Positions 57,747-64,000 of a stretch of DNA of 64,000 nt are shown here, piece after piece. The position numbers were made by a program, and so were the translations under genes. Source of the stretch: Jatrophihabitans endophyticus (GTDB lineage Bacteria; Actinomycetota; Actinomycetes; Mycobacteriales; Jatrophihabitantaceae); the NCBI RefSeq assembly GCF_900129455.1, contig NZ_FQVU01000001.1:558001-622000 (forward strand), read 5' to 3'. The notes below the pieces were generated by a model, which worked only from the letters and a program-made list of their open reading frames with translations, was not told the DNA's origin and ran no database searches. Within the stretch, counting starts at the first letter, position 1. Each line of letters begins with the position of its first letter.

Positions 57747-58934
57747 GTGACGGACAACGACCTGCTGCCGCTGCTGGAGCAACGGCTGCTGGGGCTGTAC
57801 CACCCGTTGCTGGCCGACACCGTCGCGACCATCCTGTTCAGCGCCGGCGGTCTCGCGAACTGGACCGTCGAGGTCGAGCGCGGCCGGGCGCGGGCGCGGC
57901 GCGGGCGGCCGTCCCACCCGACGACCACGGTGCGGGCGCCGCTGTCGGTGCTGACCGAGGTCGCCAGCGGCAGCCGCAGCGGCGTGCAGGCCTTCCTCGA
58001 CGGCGACCTCACCGTCCGCGGCAACCTCGCGCTGGCCCTGGAGCTGGACGGCCTGTTCCCCGGCGAGGACGACGACGACACCCGCACGTACACCCGCTCC
58101 GTCCGCGCGGCGGGCATGGAGACGTTCTTCCTCGAGTCCGGCCCCGTCGACGCGCCGCCGATCGTGCTCGTGCACGGGTTGAGCGCGACGAACGCGTCGA
58201 TGCTGCCGCTGATCCCGGCGCTGTCGAAGGACTACCACGTCCTTGCTCCCGACCTGCCGGGCCACGGCGGCACCGAGGCGCGCAGCGGGGCGCACGGGGC
58301 GCCGTACCTGGGCGACTGGCTGGTCGACTTCCTGCGCACCACGTGCGGCGACGAACCCGCCGTGCTGATCGGCAACAGCCTGGGCGGGCGGACCTCGCTG
58401 GAGGCCGCGCTGCTGCAGCCCGACCTCGTCCGCGGCCTGGTGTTGCTGTGCCCGGCGGTGGCGTTCCGCCGGCTGCGCCAGCTTGTGCCGTTCGTGCGCA
58501 TCGTGCCCGACGAGATCGCCCGGCTGCCCGTGCGCATACCCCGACGCGTGGCGATGCGCGGTCTGCGTCAACTGTTCGCCGATCCCGCCCGCATCCCGGA
58601 GCCGTGGCTCGACGCCGCGATGGACGAGTTCATCCGGGTCATCTCGATCCGCGCGAACCGGCTGTGCACCTTCTCGGCGCTCCGCCACATCTACCTCGAC
58701 GAGCCCTTCGGCGAGACCGGCTTCTGGGAGCGGCTGCCCGGCCTCGTCCCGCCGGCCCTGTTCGTCTGGGGCGACCGCGACGTCCTGGTGCCCGCGGGGT
58801 TCGCCCGGTTCGTGGCCGAGGCGCTGCCGAGCGCGGAGTCGGTGATCCTGCCCGACTGCGGGCACGTGCCGCAGTTCGAGTACCGCGAGCGCACCGCCGA
58901 CCTCACCCGCGACTTCCTCGCCACCCTCACCTGA
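57747..58934 (+). CDS. Alpha/beta hydrolase with an N-terminal SCP2-like domain
   Basis: 395 aa from GTG 57747 (GAGGGACGAGGC upstream). Residues about 5-105 resemble a sterol-carrier (SCP2-like) domain: TEVASGSRSGVQAFLDGDLTVRGNLALALELDGLF. From about 125 an alpha/beta hydrolase: VLVHGLSATNAS oxyanion strand, nucleophile Ser in GNSLGGRTS (about S211), Asp in WGDRDVLVP (about D345), His in DCGHVPQFE (about H373). The fusion suggests hydrolysis of a bound lipid or sterol ester. Substrate unknown. Confidence 0.85.
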   Translation: MTDNDLLPLLEQRLLGLYHPLLADTVATILFSAGGLANWTVEVERGRARARRGRPSHPTTTVRAPLSVLTEVASGSRSGVQAFLDGDLTVRGNLALALELDGLFPGEDDDDTRTYTRSVRAAGMETFFLESGPVDAPPIVLVHGLSATNASMLPLIPALSKDYHVLAPDLPGHGGTEARSGAHGAPYLGDWLVDFLRTTCGDEPAVLIGNSLGGRTSLEAALLQPDLVRGLVLLCPAVAFRRLRQLVPFVRIVPDEIARLPVRIPRRVAMRGLRQLFADPARIPEPWLDAAMDEFIRVISIRANRLCTFSALRHIYLDEPFGETGFWERLPGLVPPALFVWGDRDVLVPAGFARFVAEALPSAESVILPDCGHVPQFEYRERTADLTRDFLATLT

Positions 58935-58940
58935 CGCCTT

Positions 58941-58992
58941 CCTCGGCGAGTTGGTTGATCAACAGGCCTGTTGATCAACCAACTCGCCGAGG
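58941..58992. terminator. Perfect 52-bp palindrome between convergent genes (bidirectional terminator or repeat element)
   Basis: 58941-58992 is a gap-free palindrome centred between 58966 and 58967 (AGGCCT). Each arm carries GTTGATCAAC, itself palindromic. It fills the gap between the hydrolase stop (58934) and the meaB stop (59001), so it can end transcription from both sides. The strength and perfect symmetry exceed an ordinary terminator. Confidence 0.8.
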
Positions 58993-59000
58993 GAGCGGGG

Positions 59001-59972
59001 TCAGAGTTCGGCGAGGAGGGCGTCGGCGGCGGTGTAGGAGTCGGTCGTCCCGGCCGCCACGCGGTCGGCGGCGGTGTCGAGCGCGGCCGAACCGTGGACG
59101 TGCGCGAGCGTGCGCCGCACCGTGCCCAGGGCGATGGCCTCGATCTCGGCCGCCGCGCGCGCCCGCCGACGGCGCTCGAACTCGCCCGTCCCGGCCAGCC
59201 AGGTGCGGTGCGCGTCGATCGCGGCGACGACGTCGGCGACGCCCTCGCCGCGGGAGGCGACCGTCTTGACGATCGGCGCACGCCACGCCTGTGCCGGCGC
59301 GTCCCGGCCGCCGAAGGACTGCATGTGGCGCAGGTCGCGCGCGAGCTGGGCGGCGCCGTCGCGGTCGGCCTTGTTGACGACGAAGACGTCGGCGATCTCG
59401 ATGATGCCGGCCTTGGCCGCCTGGATGCCGTCACCGAACCCCGGTGCGACGACGAGCAGGGTCGTGTCGGCCAGCGACGCGATCTCCAGTTCGGCCTGGC
59501 CCACGCCCACCGTCTCGACGAGGACGACGTCGCAGCCCGCGGCGTCGAGCACGCGCAGCGCCTGCGGCACGGCGGCCGAGAGCCCGCCCAGCTGTCCGCG
59601 CGAGGCCATCGAGCGGATGAACACGCCGTCGTCGGTCGCGTGGTCCTGCATGCGGACGCGGTCGCCGAGCAGGGCACCGCCGGAGAACGGGGACGACGGG
59701 TCGACGGCCAGCACGCCGACGCGCGTGCCCGCCGCCCGCAGCGCCGTCACCAGCGCCGACGTGGACGTCGACTTGCCCACGCCGGGCGAGCCGGTGAGCC
59801 CGACCACCTGCGCGTGACCGCCGTGCGGTGCGAGCGCCGCGGCGACCTCGCGCAGCGTCGGGGAGTCGTTCTCGACGAGCGAGATCAGCCGGGCGACGGC
59901 GCGGGGCTCACCGCGGCGCGCCCGGTCGACGAGCTCGGCGACGTCCTGCCCACCCCGGCGCGAGCCGGTCAC
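59001..59972 (-). CDS. meaB: Methylmalonyl-CoA mutase-associated GTPase MeaB
   Basis: 323 aa G3E-family GTPase that protects and reactivates B12-dependent acyl-CoA mutases. P-loop GLTGSPGVGKST (about 58-69), switch/base region SSPFSGGALLGDRVRM, DVVLVETVGVGQAE and base-recognition NKAD (near 200) are all present. Starts at GTG 59972, 12 bp after the thiolase stop, so they form an operon. The client mutase is not in the window; given ccr nearby it may be ethylmalonyl-CoA or methylmalonyl-CoA mutase. Confidence 0.95.
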   Translation of the reverse strand: MTGSRRGGQDVAELVDRARRGEPRAVARLISLVENDSPTLREVAAALAPHGGHAQVVGLTGSPGVGKSTSTSALVTALRAAGTRVGVLAVDPSSPFSGGALLGDRVRMQDHATDDGVFIRSMASRGQLGGLSAAVPQALRVLDAAGCDVVLVETVGVGQAELEIASLADTTLLVVAPGFGDGIQAAKAGIIEIADVFVVNKADRDGAAQLARDLRHMQSFGGRDAPAQAWRAPIVKTVASRGEGVADVVAAIDAHRTWLAGTGEFERRRRARAAAEIEAIALGTVRRTLAHVHGSAALDTAADRVAAGTTDSYTAADALLAEL

Positions 59973-59984
59973 CCCGACGGCCGG

Positions 59985-61169
59985 TCAGGCAGGAACGTGC
60001 AGGATGAGCGCGTCGCCCTGACCGCCGCCCCCGCACAGGGCCGCCGCGCCGGTGCCGCCGCCGCGTCGCTTGAGCTCCAGGGCGAGCGTGAGCGCGAGCC
60101 GGGCACCGGACATGCCGATCGGGTGACCGAGCGCGATCGCGCCGCCGTTGACGTTGACGACGTCCTCGGTGACGCCGAGGTCCTTCATCGACTGCACCCC
60201 GACGGCGGCGAACGCCTCGTTGATCTCGATCAGGTCGAGGTCGCCGACCTGCAGGTTCGCCTTGCGCAGGGCGTCCTTGATGGCGTTCGCCGGCTGCGAC
60301 TGCAGCGAGTTGTCCGGGCCGGCGACGTTGCCGTGCGCGCCGATCTCGGCGATCCAGGCCAGCCCGAGCTCCTCGGCCTTGGCCTTGCTCATGACGACGA
60401 CGGCGGCGGCGCCGTCGGAGATCTGCGAGGCCGACCCGGCGGTGATCGTGCCGTCCTTGGTGAAGGCGGGACGCAGCTTGGCCAGGCTCTCGGCCGTCGT
60501 GTCGCCGCGAATGCCCTCGTCGTCGCGGAACTCGATCGGGTCGCCCTTGCGCTGCGGGATGAGGACGGTGGCGATCTCGTCGTCGAAGACGCCGTTCTTG
60601 GCCGCGAGCGCGGCGCGCTGGTGGGATCGCGCGGAGAACTCGTCCTGCTGCTCACGGGTGAGGTCGAGGTTCTGGTTGTGGTGCTCGGTGGACTCGCCCA
60701 TCGGGATGTGGTCGAACGCGTCCGTCAGGCCGTCGTGGGCCATGGCGTCGAGCACCTCGACGGCGCCGTACTTGTAGCCGCTGCGGGACTTCGGCAGCAG
60801 GTGAGGGGCCTGGGTCATCGACTCCTGGCCGCCGGCGACGATCACGTCGAACTCGCCGGCACGGATGAGCTGGTCGGCCAGCGCGATCGCGTCGAGCCCG
60901 GACAGACACACCTTGTTGATGGTGAGCGCGGGCACGTTCATCGGGATGCCGGCCTTGACCGCGGCCTGCCGGGCCGGGATCTGCCCCGCGCCCGCGCCGA
61001 GCACCTGGCCCATGATCACGTACTGGACCTGGTCGGGAGAGACGCCGGAACGCTCGAGCGCGGCCTTGATCGCCACGCCGCCGAGGTCGGCTCCGGAGAA
61101 GTCCTTGAGCGAGCCGAGCAGCCGACCCATGGGCGTCCGGGCGCCGCTGACGATGACCGATCCTGCCAT
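59985..61169 (-). CDS. Acetyl-CoA C-acetyltransferase (thiolase II)
   Basis: 394 aa enzyme condensing or cleaving acetoacetyl-CoA. Nucleophile Cys in [10 protein letters not shown] (about C88), His in [12 protein letters not shown] and second Cys in [13 protein letters not shown] complete the active site. Strong AGGAGGA ribosome site before ATG 61169. A -10 TACAGT (61271-61266, minus) suggests a leader of about 90 nt. In the ethylmalonyl-CoA pathway this supplies acetoacetyl-CoA; with the synthetase at 24.5 kb it also handles acetoacetate. Confidence 0.96.
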   Translation of the reverse strand: MAGSVIVSGARTPMGRLLGSLKDFSGADLGGVAIKAALERSGVSPDQVQYVIMGQVLGAGAGQIPARQAAVKAGIPMNVPALTINKVCLSGLDAIALADQLIRAGEFDVIVAGGQESMTQAPHLLPKSRSGYKYGAVEVLDAMAHDGLTDAFDHIPMGESTEHHNQNLDLTREQQDEFSARSHQRAALAAKNGVFDDEIATVLIPQRKGDPIEFRDDEGIRGDTTAESLAKLRPAFTKDGTITAGSASQISDGAAAVVVMSKAKAEELGLAWIAEIGAHGNVAGPDNSLQSQPANAIKDALRKANLQVGDLDLIEINEAFAAVGVQSMKDLGVTEDVVNVNGGAIALGHPIGMSGARLALTLALELKRRGGGTGAAALCGGGGQGDALILHVPA

Positions 61170-61361
61170 GCCGAAGTCCTCCTGTACGTGGCCGCGCGGG
61201 CCGCTGATGCGAGGGCGGTGAGCGAGCGAAAGGGCCGCGGACACACGGGCCCGGGCGAACGGTTCACTGTAACCACAGCGTGGTCCGTCGCCGTTGTGAA
61301 CCAGCGCACGGGTGCGCGCGTCCGGTCGCCCGTAAGCGGTTGGGGTTGCCACGATGACCCG

Positions 61362-61865
61362 ATGCCGCCGGGAACCGAGAGCAGCGCGACGACCCCGGTC
61401 GTGATCCGCACCGCGGCGGCGGCCGACGCCGGCGAGATCCTCACGCTGCAGCGCGCGGCCTGGGTGCCCGAGGCCCAGCTGCACGAGTGGCTGTTCATCC
61501 CGCCCCTCACCCAGACGCTGGCCGGCGTCCACGAGGACATCGCCACGCAGACGGTGCTGGTGGCCCTGGCCGGGCACCGCGTCGTCGGCACCGTGCGCGG
61601 CGTGCGCACCGGCGGCGGTACCGGGACCGACTGGTACATCGGCCGGCTGGGCGTCGTGCCGGACCTGCAGGCCCGCGGCCTGGGCAGCGCGCTGCTGCGC
61701 GCGATCGAGGCCGCCGCGCCGACCGAGGTGCGTCGCTTCGTCCTGACGACCGGCCCGAAGAGCGTCGAGAACCACGCCTTCTACGAACGGCACGGCTACC
61801 ACCAGGTTCCTGCCCCCGACCCGGACGACGTCCTCGTCCACCTGCACAAGGAGCGCTCCGCATGA
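61362..61865 (+). CDS. GNAT-family N-acetyltransferase
   Basis: 167 aa acetyl-CoA-dependent transferase. The acetyl-CoA-binding core is [24 protein letters not shown] (about 92-115, with the R/Q-x-x-G-x-G/A loop QARGLGSA), and the C-terminal [21 protein letters not shown] is typical. ATG 61362 chosen; an ATG at 61354 is out of frame. Overlaps the epimerase start by 4 bp (ATGA), so it is translated with it. Substrate unknown. Confidence 0.9.
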   Translation: MPPGTESSATTPVVIRTAAAADAGEILTLQRAAWVPEAQLHEWLFIPPLTQTLAGVHEDIATQTVLVALAGHRVVGTVRGVRTGGGTGTDWYIGRLGVVPDLQARGLGSALLRAIEAAAPTEVRRFVLTTGPKSVENHAFYERHGYHQVPAPDPDDVLVHLHKERSA

Positions 61866-62293
61866 GCAGCCTGTTCGGCAAGATCGACCACGTCGGCATC
61901 GCCGTGCCCGACCTCGACGACGCGATCGCGTTCTACCGCGACACCTTCGGCGTCGTGAGCGTGCACGAGGAGGTCAACGAGGAGCAGGGCGTGCGCGAGG
62001 CGATGCTCGCCGTGGGCGACGGCGCCACCCGCATCCAGCTCCTCGCGCCGCTGTCGGCGGAGTCGACCATCGCCAAGTTCCTGGACCGAAACGGACAGGG
62101 TGTGCAGCAGGTCGCCTACACCGTCGAAGACCTCGACGCGGTGTCCGCGCAGCTGCGCGAGCGCGGCCTGCGGCTGCTCTACGACGAGCCGCGCCGGGGC
62201 ACCTCGGACAGCCGGGTCAACTTCATCCACCCGAAGGACGCCCGCGGGGTCCTGGTCGAGCTCGTCGAGCCGGCCCGTGATCCGGCCCACTGA
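61862..62293 (+). CDS. mce: Methylmalonyl-CoA/ethylmalonyl-CoA epimerase
   Basis: 143 aa vicinal oxygen chelate (glyoxalase) fold. Metal ligands expected: His in IDHVGIAV (about 10), Gln/His of the middle repeat ([11 protein letters not shown]; here the usual HxAF is altered to QQVAYTV) and Glu in VLVELVEP (about 136). [21 protein letters not shown] is conserved in family members. Converts (2S)/(2R) acyl-CoA epimers between Ccr and the mutase. Directly upstream of ccr. Confidence 0.93.
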   Translation: MSSLFGKIDHVGIAVPDLDDAIAFYRDTFGVVSVHEEVNEEQGVREAMLAVGDGATRIQLLAPLSAESTIAKFLDRNGQGVQQVAYTVEDLDAVSAQLRERGLRLLYDEPRRGTSDSRVNFIHPKDARGVLVELVEPARDPAH

Positions 62294-62310
62294 CGACCGG
62301 CCGAGACTTG

Positions 62311-62326
62311 GTTACCGTTCGGTAAC
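62311..62326. promoter_or_regulatory. Palindromic operator upstream of ccr
   Basis: GTTACCG-TT-CGGTAAC: perfect 7-bp arms with a 2-bp centre, 38 bp before the ccr start and 17 bp after the epimerase stop. Typical TetR-size site. Shares GTTAC-N6-GTA(A/G)C with the site upstream of etfBA. Confidence 0.7.
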
Positions 62327-62364
62327 TTCCTGCACCTCCGCACGCCCTGACGAAAGGTTCCGCA

Positions 62365-63705
62365 GTGGACGACATCCGCGCCGCCATCCTCGCCGGCGAC
62401 ACGCCCCGCGAGCAGTTCGCCGAGCTCCCGCTGCCCGAGGCCTACACGGCGGCGACCGTCCACAAGGACGAGACCGAGCTGTTCGACGGCATGGCCAGCC
62501 GTGACAAGGACCCGCGCAAGTCGCTGCACGTGGAAGAGGTCCCGCTGCCCGAGCTCGGCCCGGGCGAGGCGCTCGTCGCGGTCATGGCGTCGGCGATCAA
62601 CTACAACACGGTCTGGACGTCGATCTTCGAGCCGGTCTCCACCTTCGGCTTCCTGGAGCGCTACGGCCGCCTCTCGCCGCTGACCAAGCGTCACGACCTG
62701 CCGTACCACATCGTGGGATCGGACCTGTCCGGCGTGGTGCTGCGCACCGGCCCCGGCGTCACGAAGTGGCAGCCGGGTCAGGAGGTCGTGGCGCACTGCC
62801 TGTCCGTCGAGCTCGAGGCCGCCGACGGCCACAACGACACGATGATGGACCCCGAGCAGCGCATCTGGGGCTTCGAGACCAACTTCGGCGGGCTCGCCGA
62901 GGTCGCGCTCGTCAAGGCCAACCAGCTCATGCCCAAGCCCGCGCACCTGACGTGGGAGGAGGCCGCCTCCCCCGGCCTGGTCAACTGCACCGCCTACCGC
63001 CAGCTCGTCAGCAAGAACGGCGGCGACATGAAGCAGGGCGACAACGTCCTCATCTGGGGTGCGTCCGGCGGCCTCGGCGGCTTCGCCACGCAGTACGCGC
63101 TCAACGGCGGCGCCACCCCGATCTGCGTCGTCAGCAACGACGAGAAGGCCGACATCTGTCGCTCGATGGGCGCCGAGCTGATCATCAACCGTTCCGAGGA
63201 GCAGTACCGGTTCTGGAACGAGGACAACACCGCGCAGAACCCCAAGGAGTGGAACCGCTTCGGCAAGCGGATTCGCGAGCTCACCGGCGGCGAGGACATC
63301 GACATCGTCTTCGAGCACCCCGGCCGCGAGACCTTCGGCGCGTCGGTCTACGTCACCCGCAAGGGCGGCACCATCACCACCTGCGCCTCGACCACCGGGT
63401 TCATGCACGAGTACGACAACCGCTACCTCTGGATGAACCTCAAGCGGATCATCTCCTCGCACTTCGCGAACTACCGCGAGTCGTGGGAGGCCAACCGGCT
63501 CATCGCCAAGGGCAAGATCCACCCGACGCTGTCACGCTCCTACCCGTTGATCGAGGTCGGCCAGGCGGCGCTCGACGTGCACAAGAACCTGCACCAGGGC
63601 AAGGTCGGGGTGCTGTGCCTCGCCCCGGAGGAGGGGCTCGGCGTCCGGGACCACGAGCTGCGCGACCAGCACGTCGACGCCATCAACCGGTTCCGGGACC
63701 GCTGA
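62365..63705 (+). CDS. ccr: Crotonyl-CoA carboxylase/reductase
   Basis: 446 aa MDR-family enzyme converting crotonyl-CoA, CO2 and NADPH to ethylmalonyl-CoA. The four CO2-pocket residues known from the Kitasatospora enzyme are present: Asn81 (AINYNTVW), Phe170 and Glu171 (GFETNF), and His at about 366 (SSHFANY). NADPH-binding loop IWGASGGLGGFATQ (about 230-243). GTG 62365 with GAAAGG upstream. Key step of the ethylmalonyl-CoA pathway or of polyketide extender supply. A palindromic operator precedes it. Confidence 0.97.
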   Translation: MDDIRAAILAGDTPREQFAELPLPEAYTAATVHKDETELFDGMASRDKDPRKSLHVEEVPLPELGPGEALVAVMASAINYNTVWTSIFEPVSTFGFLERYGRLSPLTKRHDLPYHIVGSDLSGVVLRTGPGVTKWQPGQEVVAHCLSVELEAADGHNDTMMDPEQRIWGFETNFGGLAEVALVKANQLMPKPAHLTWEEAASPGLVNCTAYRQLVSKNGGDMKQGDNVLIWGASGGLGGFATQYALNGGATPICVVSNDEKADICRSMGAELIINRSEEQYRFWNEDNTAQNPKEWNRFGKRIRELTGGEDIDIVFEHPGRETFGASVYVTRKGGTITTCASTTGFMHEYDNRYLWMNLKRIISSHFANYRESWEANRLIAKGKIHPTLSRSYPLIEVGQAALDVHKNLHQGKVGVLCLAPEEGLGVRDHELRDQHVDAINRFRDR

Positions 63706-63759
63706 TCGCGATTCGGCAACAAACTTGGGCCGCACAGCCGGGGGTGGGAAACTAAGCCG

Positions 63760-64000
63760 ATGGCCGAGCACAACTCAGACCTGCTGCCGCTCTACGACTC
63801 GAGCCGCGGCTTCGACTCCGCGATGCGCGGGTACGACCGCGCCCAGGTCGATCGCGAGATCACCCGGCTGGACGACGATCTGCGGGTCACCGCGGCCGAG
63901 CGCGACTCGGCCGCGGCCCGCAGCGCCGATCTCGCCGCTCAGCTCGCGAGCTCCCAGGCGCAGGTCGAGTCGCTGCGCCGCCAGCTGCGCGCGGCCAGCG
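63760..64000 (+). CDS. DivIVA-like coiled-coil protein, N-terminal part
   Basis: The first 80 residues of a gene running off the right edge. GFDSAMRGYDRAQVDREITRLDDDL (about 17-41) resembles the N-terminal DivIVA signature of membrane-curvature or polar proteins (Wag31-like RGYDRAQVD). The rest is heptad-rich coiled coil (RDSAAARSADLAAQLASSQ). Start ATG 63760; a GAAACT 6 nt upstream could be a -10. Full domain content unknown. Confidence 0.8.
   Translation, partial: MAEHNSDLLPLYDSSRGFDSAMRGYDRAQVDREITRLDDDLRVTAAERDSAAARSADLAAQLASSQAQVESLRRQLRAAS

Overview
The window is about 72% GC chromosomal DNA from an actinobacterium. The evidence is the GlgE glucan pathway, the ethylmalonyl-CoA enzyme Ccr, an LLM-class (F420-type) oxidoreductase, a DivIVA-like protein at the right edge, frequent GTG starts, 4-base start/stop overlaps and many genes that start 6-8 nt after a -10 box (leaderless). 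The order cannot be fixed from sequence alone; a Frankiales/Jatrophihabitans-like or related lineage is a guess. I see no tRNA, rRNA, IS element, prophage or CRISPR.

Layout. 0-8.8 kb: the start of an MFS exporter gene, etfBA, a secreted M23-like protein, a GAF-regulator/aldehyde dehydrogenase/DUF779 group, an LLM oxidoreductase and a glutathione peroxidase. 8.8-17 kb: CorA, a CxxC-pentapeptide protein with a membrane partner, a TetR/zinc-ribbon/lipoprotein operon, a HAD phosphatase with an enoyl-CoA hydratase, an ABC ATPase and an HtrA-like protease. 17-30 kb: glgX, a NagD-like phosphatase, a Drr-type ABC exporter, a haloacid dehalogenase, a PAP2-lipid kinase fusion, acetoacetyl-CoA synthetase, metYX and a phosphodiester glycosidase. 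30-40.6 kb: glgP diverging from glgE-treS-pep2-glgB. 40.6-41.4 kb: a gene-free stretch with a candidate structured RNA. 41.4-48.6 kb: a thioredoxin-fold/TPR protein, a second Drr-type exporter with its TetR, MarR, an M14 carboxypeptidase, an acyl-CoA dehydrogenase and LacI. 48.9-55.9 kb: a sugar-ABC/glycosidase/galT operon. 55.9-59 kb: an ECF42-like sigma factor, a frameshifted DGPF gene and an SCP2-like/hydrolase fusion. 59-64 kb: meaB, thiolase, GNAT, methylmalonyl/ethylmalonyl-CoA epimerase, ccr and a DivIVA-like gene.

How it fits together. TreS, Pep2, GlgE and GlgB form the complete route trehalose -> maltose -> maltose-1-phosphate -> linear glucan -> branched glucan, while GlgP and GlgX recycle the polymer. 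Thiolase, epimerase, Ccr and MeaB serve C2/C4 acyl-CoA assimilation or extender-unit supply; EtfAB, the acyl-CoA dehydrogenase and the enoyl-CoA hydratase serve acyl-CoA oxidation. The LacI operon looks like uptake and breakdown of an arabinose/galactose-containing oligosaccharide.

Most notable non-coding signals: (i) a candidate 6C-like RNA at 40711-40811 (minus strand), whose two hairpins share the loop CCCCCA; (ii) two intergenic arrays of a 12-nt unit GACTGGCGA(C/G)CT, one forming a perfect 72-bp palindrome; (iii) a perfect 52-bp palindrome at 58941-58992; (iv) divergent leaderless promoters at glgP/glgE and at an ABC/TetR pair; (v) a 14-nt LacI-type site present both inside lacI and at the promoter of its target operon.
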